A DNA stretch of 13,786 nucleotides from Pirellulales bacterium (GTDB lineage Bacteria > Planctomycetota > Planctomycetia > Pirellulales > JAICIG01): assembly GCA_025924495.1 (NCBI GenBank), contig JAICIG010000200.1, positions 1 through 13,786 of the forward strand, given 5' to 3'. Positions 1-10,893 of the stretch are shown here, one piece after another. Under the pieces are notes generated by a model. That model was not told where the DNA came from, ran no database searches, and saw nothing but the letters and a program-made list of their open reading frames with translations. Numbering within the stretch: position 1 is the stretch's first letter; every line of letters starts with the position of its first letter. Position numbers and translations under genes: made by a program.

Positions 1-200
1 ACGATCGCGCCGGCGGCGAGTTCTGCAAGAAAGTCGGGGTATGGCAACCACGGAGCCGACCACTGTCCGGATCGGATGCCAGCCGGCGAGCATATGGCCG
101 CAAACATCAGTTGCCCGGCGACAAGCAGGCCCAGTACGGCCCGATGTCCGCCGGCAGAACTTCCCGCCGCATGATTCGGCTTTAGGTTCGCATCTATCAT
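1..200 (-). CDS. Possible partial membrane protein, N-terminal 66 codons
   Basis: A minus-strand frame opens with ATG at 200 and stays open to the window edge, so only the N-terminus is visible. The start reads MIDANLKPNHAAGSSAGG, followed at residues 20-36 by a hydrophobic stretch (AVLGLLVAGQLMFAAI) that would fit a first membrane helix or an uncleaved signal. The remainder is rich in Pro, Trp and Ser. I do not recognise a family. The plus strand is also open across most of this stretch, as is common in GC-rich DNA, so openness alone is weak evidence. The hydrophobic segment placed just after a plausible N-terminus is the main support. No clear ribosome binding site is visible upstream. It might be a polytopic membrane protein continuing to the left, or a chance frame. 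Confidence 0.4.
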   Translation of the reverse strand, partial: MIDANLKPNHAAGSSAGGHRAVLGLLVAGQLMFAAICSPAGIRSGQWSAPWLPYPDFLAELAAGAI

Positions 201-682
201 CGTGACAGCTCACCGGGCCGACGCGCACTAGTGAGGCTTTAACTGCGGGAACAGCCGTGACGGGCAGGTCGCCATTTTAAGGCTCGGGCTCGCATTTGCC
301 AAACGAGCGTTTCCTACGCGGGTCCGGCGCACCCGTTCAGCTGGGCCGCTACGAAGTTGCGCTCGCGGGTCGGTGCGGCGCATCGAGCGGCACATTAGTT
401 GGGAGGTCCGCCGGAATCGCCAGCCGCGACGTGGCGTCTACGTCAGCGGCGCCGATAGGGCGAACTACGGGCTTATAGGTGGCTGAAATTGCAGCGCGGT
501 TAGAATGCAGCGAAACGACAAGTCAGTTCTGCTGGCGGTTCATCGTATGGCAGACTCCGAGGGGCTTCGTGGAATTCCGGATCGGCGGTCGCGATCAACC
601 ACTTGTTTGCGGCAGGTCGATCGTGCCAGACTTGGGCTGAACTGCTAAAGTATGGTCGGAACTAGTTTTTTCCTCTTAGCGG
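201..682. other. Intergenic region with no supported gene
   Basis: About 480 bases between a probable leftward gene and the acetyltransferase. Short open frames exist, for example a TTG-started 60-codon frame at 296-478 and a roughly 47-codon ATG frame from about 505, but neither resembles a known family and neither has a ribosome binding site. The sequence just before 683 includes an AT-richer TAAAGTATGG around 647-656 that could be part of a -10 region for the acetyltransferase, without a convincing -35. I see no RNA gene, repeat family or mobile-element end here. Confidence 0.5.
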
Positions 683-1219
683 TTGGGCCGGAAATTGTCG
701 TCCACTTGGCAATTGCTTACCGATCGATTGCGGCTGCGTCCTTATCGCGCGGACGACGTCACAGCGATGTTCGAGATTTTTGGCGATCCGGAAGTGATGC
801 GGTACAGCATGAGCGGGCCTGACCCGTCGCTCGAGGCAACGCAAGCCCGCGTGCAGAAACTCATCGACCACCAGGCCTTGCTCGGCTTCAGCTTGTGGGT
901 CGTCGAAGATCGCTCGACGGGCACGATTCTCGGCGACTGCGGACTCAAGCAGCTCGAAGAGGGGCCAGAGATTGAGGTCGGCTACCGTTTTGCGAAGGCC
1001 CATTGGGGGCGAGGTTATGCGAGCGAGGCCGCCGAGGCGAGCGTGGGATATGGCTTCGGCACGCTGGGGCTGGCGCGGATCGTGGCCGTCGTTGAGCCGC
1101 CCAACGTTGCATCGCGCAAAGTACTGGAAAAGATTGGCTTCAAGTACCAATGCCTGGCTCGCTATTACGGCCGACCAATGAGCTACTTTGCCGCCGACCG
1201 CGGCGTATTCTTGGAGTAA
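683..1219 (+). CDS. GNAT family N-acetyltransferase (RimJ/RimL type)
   Basis: A 178-residue protein of the usual size for the RimJ/RimL-like branch of the GNAT superfamily, which transfers an acetyl group from acetyl-CoA to an amine on a protein N-terminus, small molecule or antibiotic. The N-terminal LLTDRLRLRPYRADD (11-25) is the typical opening strand. The acetyl-CoA pyrophosphate-binding motif A is at 108-116 (W-G-R-G-Y-A-S-E-A), and the motif B region NVASRKVLEKIGF (141-153) is typical. The substrate cannot be read from sequence. The start is TTG at 683: an in-frame TAG lies two codons upstream and the first in-frame ATG (767) would remove the conserved opening, so a non-ATG start is forced. 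TTG at 695 or 713 is also possible. No strong Shine-Dalgarno is visible. It is a single-gene unit facing the minus-strand block; a cytoplasmic location is likely because there is no signal peptide. Confidence 0.9.
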   Translation: MGRKLSSTWQLLTDRLRLRPYRADDVTAMFEIFGDPEVMRYSMSGPDPSLEATQARVQKLIDHQALLGFSLWVVEDRSTGTILGDCGLKQLEEGPEIEVGYRFAKAHWGRGYASEAAEASVGYGFGTLGLARIVAVVEPPNVASRKVLEKIGFKYQCLARYYGRPMSYFAADRGVFLE

Positions 1220-1223
1220 TACG

Positions 1224-1247
1224 CCGATCGACGTGAATCGCGATCGG
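1224..1247 (+). terminator. Candidate terminator hairpin after the acetyltransferase
   Basis: A perfect 7-bp inverted repeat, CCGATCG at 1224-1230 and CGATCGG at 1241-1247 with a 10-base loop, begins 4 bases after the acetyltransferase stop codon. It is followed by AAAGCGG rather than a T-tract, so it does not fit the classic intrinsic terminator. Its position between convergent genes favours a role in 3' end formation or protection. Confidence 0.35.
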
Positions 1248-1342
1248 AAAGCGGATAGGTCGGGTGGAAGAGCGCCCGGCAACCTCGTATTTATCCACTT
1301 CCAACGCGACCTCAGACGCTGCTTCCTAAGCACTCGGCCTGG

Positions 1343-2791
<1,449 letters not shown>

Positions 2792-2794
2792 CGA

Positions 2795-2797
2795 TCC

Positions 2798-2799
<2 letters not shown>
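2795..2799 (-). promoter_or_regulatory. Ribosome binding site overlapping upstream stop codon
   Basis: On the minus strand GAGGA lies at 2799-2795 and overlaps the TGA stop (2800-2798) of the DUF1549/DUF1553 gene. This arrangement favours translational coupling of the two genes, and its spacing favours the second Met codon (2788) of the DUF1501 protein. Confidence 0.6.
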
Positions 2800-5068
<2,269 letters not shown>

Positions 5069-5149
5069 GCGAGTCTCCTGAAACCCGACCGTGCGGCAAG
5101 AACGACTTACGCTGTATTACCGACCAAGCAACCAATGGATCAGGTCGAG

Positions 5150-5177
5150 TCTATAGGCGGCAGCGCCGCAAAGTCAA
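5150..5177 (-). promoter_or_regulatory. Sigma70-like promoter of the DUF1549/DUF1553-DUF1501 operon
   Basis: On the minus strand TTGACT (5177-5172) and TATAGA (5155-5150) are separated by 16 bases. They match the -35 and -10 consensus at 5 of 6 and 4 of 6 positions. Transcription would start near 5143, giving a leader of roughly 75 bases before ATG 5068. The spacer contains the perfect inverted repeat GCGGC-GCT-GCCGC (5157-5169), which might be an operator or chance in GC-rich DNA. Confidence 0.55.
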
Positions 5178-5241
5178 TTAGGCTGCGAAGCAACGTGTAG
5201 CCGAGCGAGCGACTCTGGCATAGCGTTCACCAGTTCGAGAG

Positions 5242-7539
5242 CTAGTTTGGATTGCCGCCGGTAACTTCAGGCTGGCCTTCGATGGCATAAAGCAGGTCCT
5301 TAGTAGCGATATATAAAACGTCGTTGGCGACGACCGGCGTCGGATAGACGGAGTTAGGCATCTCGATCTGGGCGAAAGGTTTGCCATCGGGCAACGCGAT
5401 CGCCGGGTCGGCCGAATGGCGGAAAATGGTCACTTTGCCTTCTTCGTCGCCGATATAAACCTTGCCGTGGACGAGCAAAGGAGAGCCCCAGCAGGCTGCG
5501 AACAGATCACAGTTCCAGTATTCCTCGCCGGTCTTGGCGTCCAGGCAGTGAAACAGCCCGGAAAAGTCGGCGATGTAGAGGATATCGTCCTGAATCACGG
5601 GCGTGCTGAGCGAGCGATGGAATGCCTCCTCGAAGTCGAGCTTGCCGTCGAAGTTATGATCAGACCGAGTGTATTGCCAAACGACGGCAGAGTCGGGATT
5701 CGCGATGACCCATTCGCCCTGGGCCGGATCGACCGGGCAGATCCGCCGGTGCAGAACGATCTTTCCTTCGCGATCGACGACAAGTTCGGCGCTGACGTCG
5801 GCGCCGTCGAGACGCATGGCGGGATCGATGCACCAGACTCGTCCAGGGCCTTCGCCGTGTTCGGGGTCCTCGCCGGGCGCGAAGTAGAGCAGGCCGTCAT
5901 AGATGCAAACGAATCCGATCTGATGGATCCGCGTGTTGCGCCCATTGATCGAGTGCTTTAAGTCCTTGGGGTTGCAATCGAACTTCCAGAGCAACTGTGA
6001 TTTACCTTTGCCATCCCCGGCCGGGTCGAAGCTGTACAGCCAGCCGTCGCCTCCGCCGAAGATTACCTGGGGCCTGCCCCCGAGCACTGCGTAGCTGGGC
6101 GAGGCCCATTGAGCGTGCATAATGTTTTCGCCGGGCGAGTTATCGCTCCAAAGAACCTTGCCCGTCGCGCAATCGAGGGCCAGGAAGCTCGGCGCGTTCG
6201 GCGCCGATAACTTCGCGTGGGTTTCGTCGACGCCGTTCGAGCTGCAGACAAACAGCCGGCCGTCGGCGAGAAGGGGCGAGCAGTTGCTCATGTTGTGCGG
6301 CGAGACGCCGAGTTCTTTCATCATATCGAGCTTCCACACGACATCGGCCTCGTCGAGGTTCTCGCTCGCTTCGGCTCGAAACGACCCATCGTTCTGGCCG
6401 TCGCGGAAGCCCTCCGTGTCGAGGCAAACGACCTCGCAGCGATTCGTGACCGCCCACAAGCGATCGCCGTTGACGACCGACGTGGAGGGCATGCCTTGCA
6501 GCGGCCAGTCGTGGACGCGGCCGGTAGGCAACTTCTCGCTGGAATACTGCCAGAGGAACTCGCCGGTTTCTTCGTCGAGGCAGAGCATTACCCCCAGATC
6601 GATCTTGGCCGGATAACGCTTCAAATGACCGGCGCCGTTGTTCGTGCCAATCAACACTTTCCCATTGGCGATGGTGGGATTGCCGTAGGATTGCGAGCCC
6701 AGCTTGGCAGTCCATTTGATGTTTCGCCCGGTTGTGACATCCCACGAGGTCGGAATGTTGCGACCGGTGGTCGCATTATTGCGCAAGCGCGAGCCGCCCC
6801 ACTGCGGCCAGTCGCCGGGGCCGACCTCGAGCGACTCTTGATCCAATTTGCCTGCCGCGATGGCATCGAACGGCGGTCCAAGCAGCGCGCTGGCGAGTTG
6901 CGGGTCGATTTGCCGCAGCGCCTGGCGCGCGATGGCGCCCAAACCCACATCTCGTTCGGCAAGCGCGGCCTGGACGCTCGGCAAGCCCGCTGTTGCGGAT
7001 GGGCCAATGCGGCCGAGCGCCGCCAGCGCAGTCGCTCTCCGATCACGGTCGCCGAATTGGCTGGCGGCTGTTAAAGCGCGAAGGACGTCTTCCGACTCGG
7101 GACCGACCTGTGCGGAGGCGGCGATGGCGGCGCGAGCTACCGGCAGTTGCTCGTCGCGCATCGTGTCGATCAACGCCGGAATCGCCGCTTTCGCCCGGGC
7201 GCCATAGGTTCCAAGGATGCTGGCAGCGGCCCGCCGCACGCTGGCGTCAGCATCCTTCAATCGGCCAGAAACTTCCTCGATGATCCCGGCTTCTTCAGCC
7301 GAGCCGCGCAGCGCCAACACTGCAGCGAGACGAACCTGCCCATCTGGGTCGTACAATTTCTTGCGGAGCGTCTGAAACTTCTCTGACGGGCGCGGTTCGG
7401 CGGAACAGAGACGAGCGCCTCCAAACGCCGACGCTAACAGCATTGCCGCCAGGAACCCTGTGAGGCCTGCCGCTGTCGGCCGATGCCAGACGCGGGTCGT
7501 TGGCAGTATCGCCTCGACGCCGCAATACTTTTTCGTCAT
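5242..7539 (-). CDS. Secreted HEAT-repeat and PQQ-type beta-propeller protein
   Basis: A 765-residue exported protein. A long N-region (1-22) precedes a hydrophobic signal core (about 24-46) ending near A-L-C-S-A, so export by Sec is likely. Residues about 55-215 form helical HEAT-like repeats, seen as recurring units such as DPDGQVRLAAVLALRG, DADASVRRAAASILGTYG and FGDRDRRATALAALGRIG. Residues about 240-760 form a PQQ-like beta-propeller starting at GDWPQWGGSR, with blades ending in patterns such as CLDEETGEFLW, ALDCATGKVLW and CLDAKTGEEYW. Most proteins of this type lack a demonstrated PQQ cofactor, so enzyme activity should not be assumed; a binding or scaffold role is possible. An EF-hand-like calcium loop (D627-H-N-F-D-G-K-L-D-F-E-E638) is inserted in the propeller. 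Only a weak ribosome binding site (GAAAG) precedes ATG 7539. It lies 233 bases downstream of the serpin and probably has its own promoter. Confidence 0.9.
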   Translation of the reverse strand: MTKKYCGVEAILPTTRVWHRPTAAGLTGFLAAMLLASAFGGARLCSAEPRPSEKFQTLRKKLYDPDGQVRLAAVLALRGSAEEAGIIEEVSGRLKDADASVRRAAASILGTYGARAKAAIPALIDTMRDEQLPVARAAIAASAQVGPESEDVLRALTAASQFGDRDRRATALAALGRIGPSATAGLPSVQAALAERDVGLGAIARQALRQIDPQLASALLGPPFDAIAAGKLDQESLEVGPGDWPQWGGSRLRNNATTGRNIPTSWDVTTGRNIKWTAKLGSQSYGNPTIANGKVLIGTNNGAGHLKRYPAKIDLGVMLCLDEETGEFLWQYSSEKLPTGRVHDWPLQGMPSTSVVNGDRLWAVTNRCEVVCLDTEGFRDGQNDGSFRAEASENLDEADVVWKLDMMKELGVSPHNMSNCSPLLADGRLFVCSSNGVDETHAKLSAPNAPSFLALDCATGKVLWSDNSPGENIMHAQWASPSYAVLGGRPQVIFGGGDGWLYSFDPAGDGKGKSQLLWKFDCNPKDLKHSINGRNTRIHQIGFVCIYDGLLYFAPGEDPEHGEGPGRVWCIDPAMRLDGADVSAELVVDREGKIVLHRRICPVDPAQGEWVIANPDSAVVWQYTRSDHNFDGKLDFEEAFHRSLSTPVIQDDILYIADFSGLFHCLDAKTGEEYWNCDLFAACWGSPLLVHGKVYIGDEEGKVTIFRHSADPAIALPDGKPFAQIEMPNSVYPTPVVANDVLYIATKDLLYAIEGQPEVTGGNPN

Positions 7540-7744
7540 GGGAGCTTTCAGCTAGCAATCTAGTTCGCCCCCTTTTTCGCTAACCTGGCTCGGCGGCTCG
7601 GCGCACCCGCCTCAGCATGCGCGACGGCGTCCTGAGTTACTGTCGCCTGGGTTCAGCATCGCGGCGACTTCCGCAGATCTAGCAATCACAACGATCATCC
7701 TAGCACGGATGCGGCGTCTCGGAGCTTATTCGTGAAAGTTACCG

Positions 7745-7756
7745 AGAAAATTTTCT
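7745..7756. repeat. AT-rich 12-bp palindrome downstream of the serpin
   Basis: AGAAAATTTTCT is a perfect palindrome in the 233-base gap between the serpin stop and the beta-propeller start. It sits 16 bases past the serpin stop, next to a weak GCGT/ACGC hairpin (7761-7773). In the minus-strand transcript this gives a short stem followed by an A/U-rich stretch, which might contribute to termination. It could also be a protein binding site for the downstream gene. No promoter stands out in the rest of the gap. Confidence 0.3.
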
Positions 7757-7772
7757 TTGCGCGTGGCGAACG

Positions 7773-9047
7773 CTATTGCACCATCTGCCTAGGATCGGTC
7801 AACCGTCCCAGGAACAGGATGGCGCCCGTGCGGTGATCGCGAATCATGAACAGGAAAGGATGGTCGGCCCGGAACACAACCGGTTTTGCTGGTTCGGCGA
7901 TCGGCGCCGCGGTCGGCGCGAGCACTACGGCGGTGGCCGCGGCGGCTTCCGTCCCTTTTTCGCTCACGTCGACGTAAGCTTTGTGAATCACGTCGGAGAT
8001 TTTCAACCCTTCCGCTGAGGAAATATCCGACAGATCGGCCTGGTCGCTGAAGGCCAGCGTCATGCCCAATTCGCGAAGCAGCTCGCTCAACTCGAACTGC
8101 GAGGTCGTGTTGAATTTGGGCAACGACAAATGGACCACGCGGTCTTTGAGTTTCGAACTCCATCGGTCCAGGTTTTCTGCGGTGAGCTGCGCCTCGACTT
8201 GATCGAGCCCGTCAGCTCGCCTGGGCAACAATACCAGCATCGACAGATCGTAACCGCGGTACGGCAACGCGACTAACTGGAAGTCGCCGGTCTCCGCGTA
8301 AGCGAACTCATGCGACTGGTGCATCAGCGGAGCCTGGACGTCTTTCTGTTTCGACAGATGGAATGGGGCGTCTTTGGTCGCCTTGTCAGAAAACTCGTAT
8401 TCCCAGCCCCCTTTGAAGTAAATCGCATTTGTCAGCACCAGCCGCGTCATGGCGTCAAGCACTCCGGGCGCAATGAGCTCGCTGATTTTGTCGTTCGTTC
8501 GTTCTTCGACCCAGCGATTGATCGTCAGCCGGGCTTGCTCCGACTTGCCAAAGTCGAGCGGCGCCAATTCGGCGCCGAACTTCTCGCGCGTGATTGCCAA
8601 GAACTCAGGACGCAGCGGATACGATTTCTGCCCCCAAAGGCGGTTGGCCATGCTGAGTTGATAGCCCGCGCCGCCGTTATTAAGGACCGCATTCAGCACG
8701 CCGAAACCGGCGGTCGCAGATTCGCGGCCCCCTTCGACGTACAACGCCCGACCCATCTGTTCGGCGGTTTCACCCCGGGCGCCGGTATAGACCATGGCCA
8801 GCGCCGTCGAGACGCTGGCCGGCGAAAAGAACAGGTTGCCGTCTTGCTGGCGAAGCAGTTGATACAGATCGAAAGCGAACGCATTGCTCGATTTGCCCGC
8901 ATTGCGCGCCGCGGGCGTGATTTCTACTTGCTTCGATTTCGCCGTTGACGGCGGGGCTGGCTCGACCGCGACAGACGAAGCGACCACCGCTGTACCGACG
9001 GTGAAGAAACAGACAAGGCGCGAAAGTTCGTTCATCCGAACGTGCAT
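7773..9047 (-). CDS. Secreted serpin family protease inhibitor
   Basis: A 424-residue serpin, a suicide-type inhibitor that traps serine or cysteine proteases by inserting its cleaved reactive loop into a beta-sheet. A signal peptide (about 1-28) and a short Pro/Lys linker precede the domain, so it probably acts outside the cytoplasm. Hallmarks are NLFFSPASVSTALAMVYTGARGET (71-94), LTNAIYFKGGW (205-215) and the serpin signature FRADHPFLFMI (392-402). The hinge E363-K-G-T-E-A-A-A-A-T has the small residues expected of an inhibitory serpin. Counting 17 residues from the hinge Glu places the scissile bond at T379-A380 (P4-P1 LAPT), which would favour a protease accepting small uncharged residues, such as an elastase-like or subtilisin-like enzyme; this is inference. 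I chose ATG 9047 because AAGGGA (9059-9054) lies 6 bases upstream. TTG at 9053 and ATG at 9035 are alternatives. Confidence 0.95.
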   Translation of the reverse strand: MHVRMNELSRLVCFFTVGTAVVASSVAVEPAPPSTAKSKQVEITPAARNAGKSSNAFAFDLYQLLRQQDGNLFFSPASVSTALAMVYTGARGETAEQMGRALYVEGGRESATAGFGVLNAVLNNGGAGYQLSMANRLWGQKSYPLRPEFLAITREKFGAELAPLDFGKSEQARLTINRWVEERTNDKISELIAPGVLDAMTRLVLTNAIYFKGGWEYEFSDKATKDAPFHLSKQKDVQAPLMHQSHEFAYAETGDFQLVALPYRGYDLSMLVLLPRRADGLDQVEAQLTAENLDRWSSKLKDRVVHLSLPKFNTTSQFELSELLRELGMTLAFSDQADLSDISSAEGLKISDVIHKAYVDVSEKGTEAAAATAVVLAPTAAPIAEPAKPVVFRADHPFLFMIRDHRTGAILFLGRLTDPRQMVQ

Positions 9048-9057
9048 GAGCAATCCC

Positions 9058-9090
9058 TTGGGGCAGGAAGGCTTCTAACAGACGCCCCAA
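9058..9090 (-). promoter_or_regulatory. Leader hairpin abutting the serpin ribosome binding site
   Basis: A perfect 7-bp inverted repeat, TTGGGGC at 9058-9064 and GCCCCAA at 9084-9090 with a 19-base loop, lies in the serpin leader. In the minus-strand RNA the 3' arm ends within the AAGGGA ribosome binding site (9059-9054), so the first two A residues would be base-paired when the hairpin forms. A possible -35 (TTGACT) lies farther upstream on the minus strand near 9117-9122, but no good -10 goes with it. Confidence 0.35.
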
Positions 9091-9140
9091 TCAGTCTTGA
9101 GACGCTTGGCGGGGAAGTCAAGTTCCGCGACGAAGCCTGA

Positions 9141-9524
9141 AATAGGCGCGCTCAAAACGAATATAGGCGAAAGTGCCGCCTGGGCCGTAATTCAGCGTGG
9201 GAACGTTGGTTTGCCGGCCCCCTGCGTTTCATCAGCGTGTATTTTGCCCGCTCGATAGCGATTGCCAGCATATTCGCCTTCGGGAGCATGCATCCCGCTG
9301 GCGTCATGTTCGGTTTGGTCGACGGCTCGACCAAGTTTATTTCAGCAAACATCGATCGCTTCGCGTTTGCAGGCAGCGGCATGCGGGGCGGCGCGCCCGT
9401 TTGTCTTCAATCGGATTTCAATGTCATCATTTCGATGGCGCTTTATCGCCGGCTGGCGATTCCTCTGAGGCCGCCTGCGTCTTCTGTCCATTGTTCTAAA
9501 TATCGCAAGCCAAAGTGCTTGTGA
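9141..9524 (+). pseudogene. C-terminal remnant of a DUF1559 (H-X9-DG) prepilin-like gene
   Basis: A plus-strand frame open from a TGA at 9138 to a TGA ending at 9524 encodes, from about 9255 to 9401, the characteristic C-terminal end of planctomycete DUF1559 proteins. It reads GSMHPAGVMFGLVDGSTKFI and continues SANIDRFAFAGSGMRGGAPV, with the H-X9-DG spacing exact (His codon 9291, Asp-Gly 9321-9326). The family is normally around 300-400 residues and begins with a type IV pilin-like FTLVELL methylation motif; no such N-terminus exists upstream, where the serpin gene lies instead. The residues before and after the motif look unlike the family, which suggests truncation plus frame decay. The only in-frame start is GTG 9237, with no ribosome binding site. 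It is most likely a gene relic, though a short expressed ORF cannot be excluded. Confidence 0.6.
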
Positions 9525-9672
9525 TTGGACGGACGGGGACGCACAATAATCTCGCGGCGCCTGGTTTGCTGTTTCGGCCACCCGAACTCAACGACGTCGC
9601 GACGATTTGCGACGCGCCACCGGGCATCTTGTCTGAGGGCTGCTGATCGAAGCTCAATGGGGGACGCTTACG

Positions 9673-10887
9673 ATGGCTTGGCGATCGCTGGTCCTGGTTG
9701 GAATCATGCTTTGCGCGTGGCCCGCGGCGCATGCCTCGGCTGCGCCGTCGGCAGAATCGTTGACTCCCAAGGAGCGTCAGACGCTCGACGCGGTAGGCAC
9801 GTCCTGGTTTCGTGGGGACCAGCATACGGCTGTGACTCGGCTGGCCGCCCTCGTTGAGCGCCTCGATGATGATCGGCGAACGTCAATTGACGCCATCTTA
9901 AGCTCAAAGCGGTTGCCCTCGTTGACTCAAATGCTGACCGAGTCGCGACTGTCGGTGCTGCAGCAAGGCGGCAAAATACCAAAGCTCCAGGTTCATGAAG
10001 CGCTCATCGTATTGCCGGCGCTGGAGCAGCACATTAATGAGGCGCTCGAGGCAGCGTCGAAAAGTCGGGTGATTGGCGATCCGCTCTCGCCGACCGCTTC
10101 GCTGGACGAATACGATGATTTACTCTGGGAATCGCATGTCCTCGCCAATCGCCTCGCCGGGGCGAAAAGCATTGCCGATCGAGTTTCGCACCTGATTCAT
10201 GTCTCGCCGCGCGAGGCGGAACGCCTGACCGATCAGCAGCGCGAGCTGGTGAATAGGGATTATCAAGCCCTTTCGAAACGAATCGAGCAAGTTGCCGCCG
10301 ACCTGGCCGAGCACGAAACGGTACTCCGCATCAACCGATTGTCCCTGGCGACGAACATCCTTGAGCAGCCTGATTTGAGCCGAGAGCGGATGTTCGCGGC
10401 CTACTACTGGCAGGTCGATGTCGGGCGCATCGAAGCTTTTTTGGAAGCGTCGCGCCGGCGTCAACGAAAGGAAACGCAGTTTTCGCTGGCGGAACTGAAT
10501 GATTCCCACCTGCGCCAGCGGGTCGCGCAATCCGGCAAGAAAGCGCAGCACTTGGCGGGGCAACTTGCACCCAAAGCGGCCTGGTTATTTGACGGGATAT
10601 TCTGGTGGCATCGCGGCCGGTATGGAACAGGGACCGCAGTGTTTGGTTTAGCCAAAAGCGAAGAGGCCGCTACGGTTCCTGCAGCTCAGTTCGCGCTCTA
10701 TATGCCTCCGGATCGTGAGTTGGACCCGAGCGATCCGACCAAAGTTCTCCGTTTCGATGAATCGACGCCGCGATACGACCGCCGCCATCATTATTGGTGG
10801 GCCTGGGAAGACCGACGCCTGGCGGTAGGGCCGAGCGGCGCGGGGACGGGCGGAACCGCGCTGGCAGGCGTGCAGCCGTTCTACTGA
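9673..10887 (+). CDS. Secreted protein of unknown function, N-terminal part of a probable TGA-split gene
   Basis: A 404-residue protein with a clear Sec signal peptide (MAWRSLVLVG then IMLCAWPAAHASA, cleavage near residue 23) and no other membrane segment. It is mainly helical and charged (about 30-300, with coiled-coil-like stretches around 185-215). Then come two aromatic-rich blocks, WLFDGIFWWHRGRYG (304-318) and RYDRRHHYWWAWEDRRL (367-383), and a Gly-rich tail (386-396). I recognise the style of these aromatic blocks from planctomycete hypothetical proteins but cannot name a function. ATG 9673 is preceded at 8 bases by GGGGGA (9659-9664). A weak promoter candidate is TTGTGA (9519-9524) with CACAAT (9542-9547), 17 bases apart. 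The TGA stop at 10885-10887 is followed in the same frame, two codons later, by the ATG of the next ORF, so this is probably only the first part of a protein of about 677 residues. Confidence 0.75.
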   Translation: MAWRSLVLVGIMLCAWPAAHASAAPSAESLTPKERQTLDAVGTSWFRGDQHTAVTRLAALVERLDDDRRTSIDAILSSKRLPSLTQMLTESRLSVLQQGGKIPKLQVHEALIVLPALEQHINEALEAASKSRVIGDPLSPTASLDEYDDLLWESHVLANRLAGAKSIADRVSHLIHVSPREAERLTDQQRELVNRDYQALSKRIEQVAADLAEHETVLRINRLSLATNILEQPDLSRERMFAAYYWQVDVGRIEAFLEASRRRQRKETQFSLAELNDSHLRQRVAQSGKKAQHLAGQLAPKAAWLFDGIFWWHRGRYGTGTAVFGLAKSEEAATVPAAQFALYMPPDRELDPSDPTKVLRFDESTPRYDRRHHYWWAWEDRRLAVGPSGAGTGGTALAGVQPFY

Positions 10888-10893
10888 CGAAGC

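Noticed and set aside
296..478. 60-codon plus-strand ORF with TTG start
   Set aside because: Low-complexity Arg/Gly/Ala/Ser composition, no ribosome binding site and no recognisable family; expected by chance in GC-rich DNA.
505..648. Short ATG-started plus-strand ORF of about 47 codons before the acetyltransferase
   Set aside because: No family resemblance, no ribosome binding site, and many Arg/Ser residues typical of a chance frame.
6217..7074. 285-residue plus-strand ORF antisense to the beta-propeller gene
   Set aside because: It is a mirror frame of a strongly supported coding region, with no recognisable motif.
8310..8948. 212-residue plus-strand ORF antisense to the serpin
   Set aside because: It lies entirely within the well-supported serpin gene and its translation is Arg-rich without domains, so it is a shadow of the opposite strand.
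9595..9614. CGTCGC/GCGACG inverted repeat upstream of the split gene as an operator
   Set aside because: Only a 6-bp GC-rich stem with no second copy and no good promoter next to it; too weak to list as a feature.
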